A DNA stretch of 64,000 bases from DATKDP01 sp035546335 (GCA_035546335.1 DATKDP010000055.1:20890-84889), one strand, 5' to 3'. Counted from the first letter of the stretch, positions 51,799 to 60,941 are shown. Made by a program: numbers and translations. Notes: generated from the sequence alone by a model not told the origin.

Positions 51799-52401
51799 AT
51801 GACCCATCGAAAGCGGCAGTGGATCCTCAATCTGATCTTCGTTCTCGTCGTGATCCTGCTGGTTCTCCGCTTCAGTGCCTCACACCGTGTGGCGGCGGAA
51901 TCGCAGCCTGCGTCACCGGCACCGGCCTCCGCCACGAAAGGAGTCGCGATGAAGAGCTACCCGAAGCCATCGAACGAGGAGCTCAAGACGAAGCTTTCCC
52001 GCATCCAATACGACGTGACCCAGAAGGACGGCACCGAGCCGCCGTACCGCAACGAATATTGGGACAACAAGAAGCCCGGCATCTATGTCGACGTCGTTTC
52101 CGGTGAACCGCTCTTCAGCTCCCTCGATAAATACGACTCAGGGACCGGGTGGCCGAGTTTCACACGCCCCCTCGAGCCGGACAACGTCGTCACGAAAAGC
52201 GACAGAAAGCTCTTCATCGTCCGGACCGAAGTTCGCTCGAAGCATGGGGACTCCCACCTCGGGCACGTATTCGACGATGGGCCGCAACCGACGGGCCTCC
52301 GCTACTGCATGAACTCCGCGTCACTCCGTTTCATCCCCGCCGAGAAGCTCGAGGAAGAGGGCTACGGTGACTATCAGTCCCTCTTCGGAGAGACTCGATG
52401 A
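51799..52401 (+). CDS. msrB: Peptide-methionine (R)-S-oxide reductase, membrane-anchored
   Basis: A 200-residue MsrB. A membrane helix (about 8-24) is followed by a linker of Ala/Pro/Ser, then the MsrB fold (about 60-198): NEYWDNKKPGIYVDVVSGEP, DSGTGWPSFTRPL, GHVFDDGP and RYCMNSASLRF with the catalytic Cys. The two CxxC zinc sites seen in many MsrB are absent (SGEPLFSS and GDSHLGHV). AAAGGAG lies 8 nt before ATG 51799. It overlaps msrA by four nt. Confidence 0.92.
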   Translation: MTHRKRQWILNLIFVLVVILLVLRFSASHRVAAESQPASPAPASATKGVAMKSYPKPSNEELKTKLSRIQYDVTQKDGTEPPYRNEYWDNKKPGIYVDVVSGEPLFSSLDKYDSGTGWPSFTRPLEPDNVVTKSDRKLFIVRTEVRSKHGDSHLGHVFDDGPQPTGLRYCMNSASLRFIPAEKLEEEGYGDYQSLFGETR

Positions 52402-52895
52402 CCGCGGCGGCGCAGGAGATGGCGACACTGGCGGGTGGCTGCTTCTGGGGAGTCGAAGAGCTCATCCGCACGCTGCCCGGCGTCATCGAGACCACCGTCG
52501 GCTACACGGGGGGAACCGTACCCGATGCAACGTACGCGGTGGTCAAGACCGGCACGACCGGTCATGCGGAATCGATCCGCATCGTCTTCGATCCGAGCCT
52601 GATTCCCTACGAGGAGATCCTCCGGTTCTTCTTCCGGCTTCACGATCCGACGACGATGAACCGCCAGGGAAACGACGCCGGAACGCAGTATCGCTCGGCG
52701 ATTTTCTATCACGACGAGGGGCAGCGTCAGATCGCCGAGCGGGTCCGGACCGAGGTCGATCAGTCGGGCAAGTGGCCGCGCCCCGTCGTGACGGAGATCG
52801 TCCCCGCGACGGAGTTTTATTCAGCCGAGGAATATCATCAGGATTATCTTCAGAAGCAGCCTTGGGGGTATACGTGTCACTATTTGAGGGAGTAG
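52398..52895 (+). CDS. msrA: Peptide-methionine (S)-S-oxide reductase
   Basis: A 165-residue MsrA with catalytic motif GGCFWGVEE (Cys15), then GYTGG and the HAESIRIVFDP and QYRSAIFYHDE segments. It reduces S-sulfoxides in oxidised proteins or free methionine. Coupled to msrB by ATGA; with the anchored MsrB this suggests repair of envelope proteins, although MsrA itself lacks a visible signal peptide. Confidence 0.94.
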   Translation: MTAAAQEMATLAGGCFWGVEELIRTLPGVIETTVGYTGGTVPDATYAVVKTGTTGHAESIRIVFDPSLIPYEEILRFFFRLHDPTTMNRQGNDAGTQYRSAIFYHDEGQRQIAERVRTEVDQSGKWPRPVVTEIVPATEFYSAEEYHQDYLQKQPWGYTCHYLRE

Positions 52896-52902
52896 GGGTG
52901 AA

Positions 52903-53097
52903 TAGCAGATAGCAGATAGCAGGCGCGATCCATCCCCCTTCTGTCATCCATCATCCGCCATCTACCCTCTGCCCTCTTCCATCGCCCTCTTCTATCTGCT
53001 ATCTGCTGCGGCATTCCCTTCACCCTTCACCCTTCACTCTTCACTCTTCACTCTTCACTCTTCACCCTTCACCCTTCACTCTTCACTCTTCACTCTT
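52903..53097. repeat. Heptamer arrays AGCAGAT, CATCTGC and CCCTTCA/CTCTTCA (H6)
   Basis: Three AGCAGAT words face TATCTGC words near 52993-53006. They are followed by twelve words of CCCTTCA or CTCTTCA in unbroken 7-base register (53016-53097). The spacer has no gene. Confidence 0.9.
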
Positions 53098-53106
53098 CCG
53101 TCGTGG

Positions 53107-53112
53107 CACAAT
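53107..53112 (+). promoter_or_regulatory. -10-like box 6 nt before the oxidoreductase GTG
   Basis: CACAAT lies directly after the H6 array and 6 nt before GTG 53119, with no ribosome site. Confidence 0.4.
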
Positions 53113-53118
53113 GCTCCG

Positions 53119-54276
53119 GTGCAAACCGCCGAAGTCGTGGTCGTCGGCGCGGGAGTCGTCGGGGCGAGCATCGCATCCCATCTCATCGCCCGCGGCATCC
53201 GTGACGTCGTCATCCTCGAGCGGGATCGGGGGCCCGGACTGGGGAGCACATCGAAGGCGACCGGCGGGTTTCGAGCACAATTCGGATCGGCGATCAATGT
53301 CCGGCTCTCGCTCCTGTCGCGAACGAAGCTGCGCGATTTCGAAGCCGAGCATGGTGTCGACCCGGGATACGACCCCCGAGGCTATCTCTTTCTCGCCGAG
53401 ACCGGCGAACAGCTCGCAGCCCTTGCCGCAGCGAATCGGATTCAACGGGAGAACGGCCTCGAGGAGGCTCAGGTCATCGGAGCCGGCGAGGCGCGCGAAT
53501 TGAGCCCGGCCGCGGTCTCCTCGTCAATTCTCGGGGCCGCCTTCTGTCCGACCGACGGGTTCATCCGTCCGATGCAGATTCTCGCCGGATATCTCGGCAG
53601 CTCGCTCGGGCGCGGCCTCCGGGTCGACTACAACCGCGGGTCGGTCTCGGCGAGACGAAACGGAAACCGCATCGATCGGATCGTAGCGGGATCGCACGAG
53701 ATCGTTCCCGGGATCGTCATCAATGCCACCGGTGCGTGGGCGGGGGAGTTCTCGAGGAGCTGCGGCTACGAGCTTCCCGTCCGTCCGCTCCGACGGCAGG
53801 TTGCATGCACTGTCCCGACGGACGTGCTGCCGGAGACGATGCCGATGACGATTTTCGTATCGGATGGTTTTCACCTGCGCGTCCGGGACGGCCGCGTTCT
53901 GATGTTGTGGCCCGACTCGGCCGATCATATTCCCGAGGAAGTGGTCGTTCAGAACGACTGGCTCGAGCGGATCGCGATGCTCCAGCGCAAGCACATTCCA
54001 CTGCTCGACGACGTCGCGATCGATGCCGCGAATTGCTGGGCCGGGCTCTACGAGATGTCCCCCGATGATCATGCGATTCTCGGACGATGTCCAGACATCG
54101 AGAATCTCTACTTCGCGAACGGCTCGTCGGGCCACGGCGTCATGCACTCTCCCGCGATCGGCCAGCTCATCGCGGAGCTGATCATCGACGGTCGCGCATC
54201 GAGCATCGACATCTCACCGCTTCGGCCGGAACGGTTCGCCGAAGGAGATCTGGTGGCAGCGACGCCGCTGCTGTGA
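53119..54276 (+). CDS. FAD-dependent amino-acid oxidoreductase (DadA/SoxB-like)
   Basis: A 385-residue DAO-type flavoenzyme. VVVVGAGVVGASIASHL (about 5-21) binds FAD. STSKATGGFRAQFGS (about 43-57) is the FAD-contact loop typical of sarcosine oxidase beta and related enzymes, INATGAWAGEFSR the second dinucleotide motif, and GSSGHGVMHSPAIGQ the C-terminal FAD loop. The substrate (sarcosine, dimethylglycine, proline or D-amino acid) cannot be fixed. GTG 53119 is next to a -10-like box. Confidence 0.87.
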   Translation: MQTAEVVVVGAGVVGASIASHLIARGIRDVVILERDRGPGLGSTSKATGGFRAQFGSAINVRLSLLSRTKLRDFEAEHGVDPGYDPRGYLFLAETGEQLAALAAANRIQRENGLEEAQVIGAGEARELSPAAVSSSILGAAFCPTDGFIRPMQILAGYLGSSLGRGLRVDYNRGSVSARRNGNRIDRIVAGSHEIVPGIVINATGAWAGEFSRSCGYELPVRPLRRQVACTVPTDVLPETMPMTIFVSDGFHLRVRDGRVLMLWPDSADHIPEEVVVQNDWLERIAMLQRKHIPLLDDVAIDAANCWAGLYEMSPDDHAILGRCPDIENLYFANGSSGHGVMHSPAIGQLIAELIIDGRASSIDISPLRPERFAEGDLVAATPLL

Positions 54277-54277
54277 G

Positions 54278-54480
54278 AAGGCAGCGGGCAGAAAGTAGAA
54301 GGCAGAGGGTAGAAGATTGCCCATTGCCCATCGCTATCTGCCATCTGCCATCTGCATTTCTGTTATCTGCTATCTGCGATCGGGCCTTGCCCCACTGCCT
54401 CCGCCCACCGCCCTCTACCCTCTACCCTCTGCCCTCTACCTTCTGCCTTCTGGTTTCTGGTTTCTGGTTTCCCCTTTCTG
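54278..54480. repeat. Heptamer arrays with inverted arms (H7)
   Basis: AGAAGGC, AGAGGGT and related words on the left; TGCCATC, TATCTGC, CCCTCTA, CCTTCTG and GGTTTCT words on the right. The arms can pair. The last GGTTTCT words resemble the H5 array. Confidence 0.85.
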
Positions 54481-54507
54481 CAACTACGATAAGATTGCAT
54501 TCCGTCA

Positions 54508-57483
54508 ATGAAAATCCGAGGCGCCTCGATCGCAGCAGCGCTGTGGGTCGCTCTGGCAGGGACACATCTCTCCGCGCTCGCTGCCCCTCCCTCCGAAGAA
54601 CGGCAGGAGAGGGGATTCCGGCCACTGCAAAGCTTCAGCACGTCCGAGGAAGGAGCGGGCGCGCAGAACTTCGCGATCACCCAGGATCGGCGTGGTGTCC
54701 TCTACGTCGGGAACCTCGCGGGCGTTCTGGAATACGATGGAACCTGGTGGCGCACGATCCCGCTGCGCAACGAAGCGGTCGCGATGTCGCTCGTTCCCGG
54801 GCCTGACGGACGAGTGATCGTCGGTGGCCTCGACGAGATCGGATATCTCGAGCCTGACGCCGCCGGTCAGATGCAGTACGTCTCCATGATGCCGCTCCTT
54901 CCCAAAGGGATCACCACCGTGGGCGAGGTCTATGACGTTCACAAAGTCTCGGAAGGATTTCTCTTCACGACGGACGCGGCTCTGCTTCAGTGGAACGGCG
55001 GACGTGAAACGATGAAGTTGATCTCGGAGCTGGAGCCCGGCCCGGCGACGAAGGCGAGTTTTCTGATCGATGGAACGGTCTGGGTCTGGACGCCGGAGGG
55101 TTTGCATCGTGTGGTCGACGGCCGGATGCAGAAGGTCGATGCACCCGACCGATTCGAGGGACGCCGGGTGAATCTGATGCAGTCATGGTACGACGGGCGG
55201 ATACTGGTATCGGTTCGGGATGAAGGTCTGTTCCTTTTCGACGGCACGAGGGCACATCCATTCGCCGGAGAAGCCTCCCGTCGCGCTGCACGTCAGATCG
55301 TGAGCCACGGCTGTCGTCTCCCGGATGGAAGAACGGCCATCGCCACACGTCGTGGAGGATTGATGATCCTGTCCGACGACGGCGAGATCGACGAGATCAT
55401 CGACTCATCGGTGGGCCTGCCCGACGACAACATCTCGTTCGCACACGCGTCACCGGATGGATCGCTGTGGCTGGTGATGGACACGGGAATCGCACGTGTG
55501 GAAGCCTCTTCGCCCCTTTCCGTGATCGACTCACGGGGGGGGTTGAAGGGGACGGTGGTCGCCGCGACACGACACGATGGGATCCTCTACGCCGGTACCG
55601 CGAACGGAATCTTCACCATCGGAGCGGCGCCGCGAGCGAGCGAGGCGAACGGCGTGAACACGCCGCTTGCGAAACCTCTCGACGGAGTCGAGGGCTCCGC
55701 GTTCGCCCTCCTCTCGGTGGACGACGATCTGATCGCCGGAGCCGGCGAAGGGCTCTGGCGAATCAGGGGCAAGCTGAGGGAACGGATCGAAGGGACGGAG
55801 AAGGAGACGGTCTACTTCCTGACGCGCTCACCATCGGATCGCGATCTCGTCTGGGTCGGATCGCGCGAAGGGCTCGGGCTGCTCGAGCGGGCCGGACAGC
55901 GGTGGACGTTCCGCCGCGTCGAAGGATCGCCGCCGCTGGTCCGATCCATCGTCGAGGTGAATCGTCAGACGCTGTGGCTCGGCACGACGCTCGCCGGCGC
56001 GGTCCGGATCGAGCTCCCTCCGCTCGAAGGCGCTGATCCCCTGACGGCGGCATCGATCCACCGCCATGGTGAAGGCGAAATCGATGTCCATTCGATCAGC
56101 GGCCGGATCGTGTTCACCGCCGAGTCGAGGATCCATCGTTTCGACGAGCACCAGCAGGCGCTCGTCCTCGATCCGATTCTCGGCCGCCTGGGAAACCAGA
56201 CGGTGCTCTTCGTCCTCGCCGAGGACGGGCGGGGAAACATCTGGATGAACACCCGCCCGCCCGGGCTCGCCCTTCGCGCCTCGGATCGTGGCTACAGCTT
56301 CGATGACCGCCTGCTGATCGGGATGCCGGGAACGGATGTCCAGATGATCTATCCGGAGCCGGACGGGGTCGTCTGGTTCGGCAACGAAAAAGGTCTGATT
56401 CGTTACGACACGAGCATCGTCCCGGAGGCGGCAGATCCTCCTCCACCTCTGGTTCGGCGTGTGACTCTGGGAGGAGAGCTCCTTGCGTTCCGCGACGGAG
56501 AAATGCCGGCCGTGGCGACGGGAAGCCGAAGGCTGCGGATCGAATCGGCCGCGGTCTCGTTCGAGCCCGGGGTGGTCTATCAGTACCGGCTCGACCCTGT
56601 AGAACAGGAGTGGTCCGATTGGACCGTCGAGCCGTTCACCGAGTTCACCAATCTCTGGGAAGGCGACTACACCTTTCGCGTGAGAACGAAGGCGCTGAGC
56701 AACAACGTCAGCCCGGAGACGACCTGGTCGTTCGAAGTGCTGCCGCCGTGGTATCGAACGGCATGGGCATACGCACTCTGGGCATTGGGGACACTCCTTC
56801 TTCTTGCGGGAATCTCGCGAATCCGGCACCGCTCACTCCGGCACCAGAAAGCCATCCTCGAGGCCCGCGTGGCAGAGCAGACTCACGAGCTCACTCACAC
56901 GGTCGAACAGCTCCGGCTGGCCAAGCAGGAGCTCGAAGCGAAGAATCGCGAGCTCGAAGTCGTCAATTCCCGCCTGGAGGCGCTCTCGCTGCACGATCCA
57001 CTCACTGGAATTCCGAACCGGCGGCAGCTCGAGGAGGCTCTCAAGCGCGAGTGGAATCGCGCCTGGCGAGCCAGGACCTCGCTCGCATTCGTGCTCATGG
57101 ACATCGATCTGTTCAAGAGCCTCAACGATACGCGGGGCCATCACGAAGGCGACGAGTGTCTGAAACGAATCGCGACGTTTCTGGGAAGGAGTCTCCGCCG
57201 CAGCGGCGATCTCGCGGCCAGGTACGGTGGGGAGGAGTTCGCGATGATTCTTCCGAACACGGATCCGGAGGGAGCACGTCACTTCGCCGAACACCTTCGC
57301 GCGGGGATCGAGAAGCTCGACATCGTGCACGAGTCGTCGCCGTTCCGCCGCATCACCGCCAGTTTCGGCGTCGCAGCGATCGAGCCCCATGATGACCTCT
57401 CGACCGATGATCTTTTCCTCGCCGCCGATCGCGCCCTCTATCGCGCGAAGGCTGAAGGACGAAACTGCGTTCGCGTCGCATGA
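54508..57483 (+). CDS. Beta-propeller sensor diguanylate cyclase
   Basis: A 991-residue protein. A signal peptide (1-25) precedes a two-component-regulator-type propeller (about 45-660, repeats such as DRRGVLYVGNLAGVLEYDG). A Y_Y_Y domain (about 680-745), one membrane helix (about 752-772) and a coiled coil (about 780-825) follow. The GGDEF domain (about 827-991) has GGEEF at 907-911 and an I-site RSGD at 898-901. It should make cyclic di-GMP in response to a periplasmic ligand, with product inhibition. The receiver-ATPase gene follows. Confidence 0.94.
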   Translation: MKIRGASIAAALWVALAGTHLSALAAPPSEERQERGFRPLQSFSTSEEGAGAQNFAITQDRRGVLYVGNLAGVLEYDGTWWRTIPLRNEAVAMSLVPGPDGRVIVGGLDEIGYLEPDAAGQMQYVSMMPLLPKGITTVGEVYDVHKVSEGFLFTTDAALLQWNGGRETMKLISELEPGPATKASFLIDGTVWVWTPEGLHRVVDGRMQKVDAPDRFEGRRVNLMQSWYDGRILVSVRDEGLFLFDGTRAHPFAGEASRRAARQIVSHGCRLPDGRTAIATRRGGLMILSDDGEIDEIIDSSVGLPDDNISFAHASPDGSLWLVMDTGIARVEASSPLSVIDSRGGLKGTVVAATRHDGILYAGTANGIFTIGAAPRASEANGVNTPLAKPLDGVEGSAFALLSVDDDLIAGAGEGLWRIRGKLRERIEGTEKETVYFLTRSPSDRDLVWVGSREGLGLLERAGQRWTFRRVEGSPPLVRSIVEVNRQTLWLGTTLAGAVRIELPPLEGADPLTAASIHRHGEGEIDVHSISGRIVFTAESRIHRFDEHQQALVLDPILGRLGNQTVLFVLAEDGRGNIWMNTRPPGLALRASDRGYSFDDRLLIGMPGTDVQMIYPEPDGVVWFGNEKGLIRYDTSIVPEAADPPPPLVRRVTLGGELLAFRDGEMPAVATGSRRLRIESAAVSFEPGVVYQYRLDPVEQEWSDWTVEPFTEFTNLWEGDYTFRVRTKALSNNVSPETTWSFEVLPPWYRTAWAYALWALGTLLLLAGISRIRHRSLRHQKAILEARVAEQTHELTHTVEQLRLAKQELEAKNRELEVVNSRLEALSLHDPLTGIPNRRQLEEALKREWNRAWRARTSLAFVLMDIDLFKSLNDTRGHHEGDECLKRIATFLGRSLRRSGDLAARYGGEEFAMILPNTDPEGARHFAEHLRAGIEKLDIVHESSPFRRITASFGVAAIEPHDDLSTDDLFLAADRALYRAKAEGRNCVRVA

Positions 57484-57542
57484 GAAACGGCCGATCCGGC
57501 CGCTGAAACGGAGGAACTTCAGGATACACTGGAAACGACGAC

Positions 57543-58454
57543 ATGCAGACACTCGCTGATCCCTCCGATACGTCGATTCTCGTCGTCGACGACAGCCGCG
57601 CCGACCGCGAGCTGCTCGTCGCCCACCTCGATGGCGACGGGTATCGCGTCGAGACCTCGCGGGACGGCGCGGAGGCATGGGATCGGCTCGAGAGCGACGG
57701 CGCGCACTTCGATGTCATTCTTCTCGATCGCGTGATGCCGCGAATGAACGGGATCGAGCTGCTCGGCAGGCTCAAGCAGCATCCGCGACTGAGCATGATT
57801 CCGGTGATCATGCAGACAGCCGCTTCCGACCGGGAGTCGATCGTCGAAGGAATTCGGGCAGGAGCGTACTACTACCTGGTCAAGCCCTACGATCCGGAGA
57901 TGCTGCTCTCGATCGTCGCAACCGCCGCCACCGACTACTCCCGCTACAAAGAGCTGCAGTCGGAAGTGCGAAAGGGAACCGGAGGGCTTGCCCTTCTGCG
58001 CCAGGCCGTCTTCTCCTTCCGGACGATCGAAGAGGCCCACGACCTCGGGGCTTTTCTCGCCGCCACCTGTCCCGATCCGGGAAAGACGGTGATCGGGCTG
58101 ACCGAGCTGCTGGTCAACGCGGTCGAGCACGGAAATCTGGGAATCACCTATGACGAGAAGACCGAGCTCAATTCGACCGGCCGGTGGGTCGCCGAAGTGG
58201 AACGCCGTCAGAAACTGCCCGAAAACGCGGGAAAGCGCGTCGTGGTCCATTTCAATCGCGACGAACGCCTCATCTGCATCACGATCCGCGATGAAGGACG
58301 CGGCTTCAAGTGGGACGGCTACCTCGAAGTCGATCCGAAGCGCGCCTTCGACACACACGGCCGCGGGATCGCGATCGCCAACCTTCTCAGCTTCCAGCGG
58401 CTCGAATACCACGGCTGCGGAAACGAAGTCGCAGGCTTCATCGAGCTGGCGTGA
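57543..58454 (+). CDS. Receiver domain fused to RsbW-like HATPase
   Basis: A 303-residue protein. Receiver (about 12-130): LVVDDSRADREL, phospho-acceptor Asp in VILLDRVMPRMNG, Lys in YLVKPYD. The C-terminal anti-sigma-type HATPase (about 170-300) has LTELLVNAVEHGNLG, where the N box Asn is conserved, IRDEGRGFKW and HGRGIAIANLL. Such proteins may act as switch kinases on STAS-domain antagonists, of which one lies at 51335. It follows the diguanylate cyclase by 59 nt, so the two may be linked. Confidence 0.88.
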   Translation: MQTLADPSDTSILVVDDSRADRELLVAHLDGDGYRVETSRDGAEAWDRLESDGAHFDVILLDRVMPRMNGIELLGRLKQHPRLSMIPVIMQTAASDRESIVEGIRAGAYYYLVKPYDPEMLLSIVATAATDYSRYKELQSEVRKGTGGLALLRQAVFSFRTIEEAHDLGAFLAATCPDPGKTVIGLTELLVNAVEHGNLGITYDEKTELNSTGRWVAEVERRQKLPENAGKRVVVHFNRDERLICITIRDEGRGFKWDGYLEVDPKRAFDTHGRGIAIANLLSFQRLEYHGCGNEVAGFIELA

Positions 58455-58606
58455 GGCTCGGGGCGCGGGGCTCGAGGCTCGAAAGAGATGAGAGACGAGA
58501 GACGAGAGACGAGAGACGAGAGTATGCTCTCATTTCTTACACTCCCATTTCTCTCCCACTCTTTCTCTTTCCAGCCTCGAGCCTCTAGGCTCTAGCCTCT
58601 AGCCTC
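58453..58606. repeat. Heptamer array filling the whole spacer (H8)
   Basis: Twenty-two consecutive 7-base words in one register: GAGGCTC, GGGGCGC, GGGGCTC, GAGGCTC, GAAAGAG, ATGAGAG, ACGAGAG four times, then TATGCTC through CTCTTTC, CAGCCTC, GAGCCTC, TAGGCTC, TAGCCTC twice. Left and right words are complementary. It lies between convergent stops, so it may serve as a terminator. Confidence 0.9.
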
Positions 58607-58608
58607 GC

Positions 58609-59598
58609 CTACGGCACCTTCGCCCGACCGATCGTGTTCTTGTCGGTGCCGAACCAGAGCTCACGGGTCGGCGGGTGGAAGATCATGTGGCGCACGGTGC
58701 TTCCTCCGCTGGGAATGGGTGTCGATTCGAGAAATGTCTCCCGGGAGGCGTCGAATCCGACGAGCTGGTTCGGCTGCGGACCGGTCTCGACGAACCAGAC
58801 TCGGTTTCGATCGTCGACGGCCATCGCGTAGGGAAGCGAGCCCGCGCCGCCCGGAGTCTGCCATTCACGAATCGATCCGCTCTCAGGCTCGAGTCGTCCG
58901 AGGCGACCGAGGGCGTAGTCGACGTACCAGACGTTTCCGTCGGCCGCGATTGCGATTCTTCTGCTCCGGGATCCCTTCTGCGGGAGAAGGACTTCCCTGA
59001 TCTGCAGTGTTTTCGGATCGACCCATCCGATCTTGTTCGTTCCGAACTCGTTGAACCAGACGCGCTGTTTCGCATCGACCACGATTCCGTACGGGCGTGA
59101 GCTCGGTGTCGGCACTTCGAGGAGATCGATGCTTCCCGACAGCGGGTCGAGGCGGCCGACGTGATTCGACACCTGCGCACTGAACCAGACCTTGCCGGAC
59201 GCGTCGAGGACGAGCGTGTGCGGATCGCGCACCGTTGCATTCGGCATCTCGAACTTCCGGATGGCACCGCTTTTCGGATCGAGCCGGCCCACATAGCCCT
59301 TCCGATTGCCCGCGAACCAGATCGCTCCATCCTTTCCGACGATCAGATTGTGCGGCCCCGAGCCCTTCTCCAGCTCGTGCCGGCGAAACGTGCCGCTGCG
59401 GGGATCGAGCACGCCGATGTAGTCGCCCGTCTGACCGACGAACCATACCTGCCCCTCGCGGTCGACCGCAGGATCGCGGGGGCGCGTCGCGTCCCACGGC
59501 ACTGTCCACTCGTCGATCACCAGCTTGTTGCCGGCCGCGCACAGGACGGAACTGAGCGCCATCGCCACGATCGCCATCGTCGAGAATCTCTTCATCAT
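58609..59598 (-). CDS. Secreted Vgb/SMP-30-like beta-propeller protein
   Basis: A 329-residue protein with a signal peptide (1-21). Repeats of about 42 residues with GxIWFA..GYVGRLDPKSGAIRKF form a six- or seven-bladed propeller, as in virginiamycin B lyase-like and NHL proteins. The lyase needs a conserved His and metal residues; I see H111-like RDPHTLV and a late MIFHPPTRELWFG. Role as a true streptogramin lyase is unproved. It lies 22 nt after pdxH on the same strand. Confidence 0.78.
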   Translation of the reverse strand: MMKRFSTMAIVAMALSSVLCAAGNKLVIDEWTVPWDATRPRDPAVDREGQVWFVGQTGDYIGVLDPRSGTFRRHELEKGSGPHNLIVGKDGAIWFAGNRKGYVGRLDPKSGAIRKFEMPNATVRDPHTLVLDASGKVWFSAQVSNHVGRLDPLSGSIDLLEVPTPSSRPYGIVVDAKQRVWFNEFGTNKIGWVDPKTLQIREVLLPQKGSRSRRIAIAADGNVWYVDYALGRLGRLEPESGSIREWQTPGGAGSLPYAMAVDDRNRVWFVETGPQPNQLVGFDASRETFLESTPIPSGGSTVRHMIFHPPTRELWFGTDKNTIGRAKVP

Positions 59599-59620
59599 GT
59601 CCTCCCACTCGGAAACAGCG

Positions 59621-60241
59621 TCAGGGCGCGAGACGTTTCAGATCCCATCCACCATCGTCGCGCCGCGTGTAGAGGAAACGGTCGTGAAGGCGATCGGGTC
59701 GTCCCTGCCACAGCTCGATGCGCTCGGGAATCACCGCGTATCCGCCCCAGTGCGGAGGACGCGGAACTTCCGATCCGCGAAACTTCCGTTCGATCTCACC
59801 CGCCAGCGAGTCGAGAATCTCGCGCGACTCGACGACTCCGCTCTGATCCGAGGCCCAGGCAGCGATCTGGCTTGCGCGGGGTCGCGTCGCGAAGTAGGCG
59901 TCGGATTCCGGCTGCCTCACCTTCTCGACGCCCCCTTCGATCCGGACCTGACGGCCGAGCTCCCGCCACCAGAAGAGCAGCGCCGCCTCCCGCGTGGCAT
60001 CGAGCTCGCGCGCCTTGCGGCTGAGGTAGTTGGTGAAGAAGACGAAGCCGTCTGCGCCGTGATGTTTGAGCAGAACCGTTCTCGCCGATGGCCGCCCATC
60101 GCGATCGGCGCTGGAGAGGATCATCCCCTCCGGCAGCTCGATTCCTGCCGCGGTCGCATCACCGAGCCAGCGGCGGAACTGCGCGATTGGATCGGCATCG
60201 AGATCGGCGCGCCGCAACGGCCGAAACGAGTCGTACTGCAT
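59621..60241 (-). CDS. pdxH: Pyridoxamine 5'-phosphate oxidase
   Basis: A 206-residue PdxH. Recognisable segments: GMILSSADRDGRPSARTVLL, FFTNYLSRKARELDATREAA, LFWWRELGRQVRIEG and the C-terminal ERIELWQGRPDRLHDRFLYT. FMN-dependent oxidation of pyridoxamine or pyridoxine phosphate to pyridoxal phosphate. Start at 60241 coincides with MQYDSFRPLRRADLDADP, near the normal family N-terminus. It begins 4 nt after the RRM gene stop, so they are cotranscribed. Confidence 0.92.
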   Translation of the reverse strand: MQYDSFRPLRRADLDADPIAQFRRWLGDATAAGIELPEGMILSSADRDGRPSARTVLLKHHGADGFVFFTNYLSRKARELDATREAALLFWWRELGRQVRIEGGVEKVRQPESDAYFATRPRASQIAAWASDQSGVVESREILDSLAGEIERKFRGSEVPRPPHWGGYAVIPERIELWQGRPDRLHDRFLYTRRDDGGWDLKRLAP

Positions 60242-60245
60242 TCGA

Positions 60246-60698
60246 CTACAAGCTGCGCTTTTTGGCGCGCACGTTACGCCGGCTTCCCTTCGGCTTGCCA
60301 CCGCCGAATCGGTCACCGCCGCCGCCGCCACCGCCGCCATAGCCACCGCCACCGCCGCCACCGTAGCCCCCACCGCCTCCATAACCGCCACCACCGCCAC
60401 CGCTCGCGCGGCCGAATGAGGGCCCACCACCGAACGATGGTGCGCGGTTCGGGCGCTCTTCGGCGGCATTCACGCGCAGGGCGCGCCCGCCGAGCTCGTA
60501 TCCGTTGAATCGTTCGATTGCTTTCGCGGCATCCTCTTCGTTCGTGTATTCGACGAACGCGAATCCGCGTGGCCGGCCCGTTTCCCGGTCCATCGGAAGG
60601 AAGACGTCCTTGAGCTCTCCAACCTGCCCGAAGAGCTGCTCGACCTCGTCCTTGGTCGTATTGAAATTCAAACTGCCCACAAACACCTTTGAGCTCAT
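60246..60698 (-). CDS. Glycine-rich RRM RNA-binding protein
   Basis: A 150-residue protein. One RRM (about 1-80) with RNP2 VFVGSLNF and RNP1 RGFAFVEY. A glycine-rich tail (about 90-135, GGGGGYGGGGG) and a basic end (GSRRNVRAKKRSL) follow. It matches bacterial and cyanobacterial cold-inducible RNA-binding proteins. AAAGGATT is about 6 nt before ATG 60698. The pairing with pdxH is unexpected. Confidence 0.92.
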   Translation of the reverse strand: MSSKVFVGSLNFNTTKDEVEQLFGQVGELKDVFLPMDRETGRPRGFAFVEYTNEEDAAKAIERFNGYELGGRALRVNAAEERPNRAPSFGGGPSFGRASGGGGGGYGGGGGYGGGGGGGYGGGGGGGGDRFGGGKPKGSRRNVRAKKRSL

Positions 60699-60941
60699 CC
60701 ACAATCCTTTCTGATCCCGCTTCGCGGTCGAGTGACCCTTCACCCGCGGGTTACCGTTGCACCTTACTACGCTTTTTCCTTTCTGCAAGCGACATTCGAA
60801 CGATTCAGGCGACGATCTCCATTCTCCAACTGCTTTTCGGGGTTCAATTCCCGGGCCAGCACCGCTCGCCCATTTCTCACACATCTCCTGGTGCGGCAGC
60901 CGAGAGCGGCGCGGACGTGAAGGAATGCGGGCTAGTGGAGT
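60699..60941. other. Non-coding spacer upstream of the RRM gene
   Basis: A 243-nt spacer that is AT-richer than its neighbours and may hold the long leader expected of cold-shock genes. A GGGGTTCAATTCCC stretch (about 60838-60851) looks like a tRNA T-arm but no tRNA surrounds it. No repeat family seen. Confidence 0.35.

Noticed and set aside
58609..59598. Virginiamycin B lyase as an antibiotic resistance gene
   Set aside because: Propeller repeats alone are shared by many secreted sensors, and I could not place the full lyase active site.
60838..60851. tRNA gene suggested by a T-arm-like GGGGTTCAATTCCC
   Set aside because: No acceptor, D or anticodon stem can be drawn around it on either strand.
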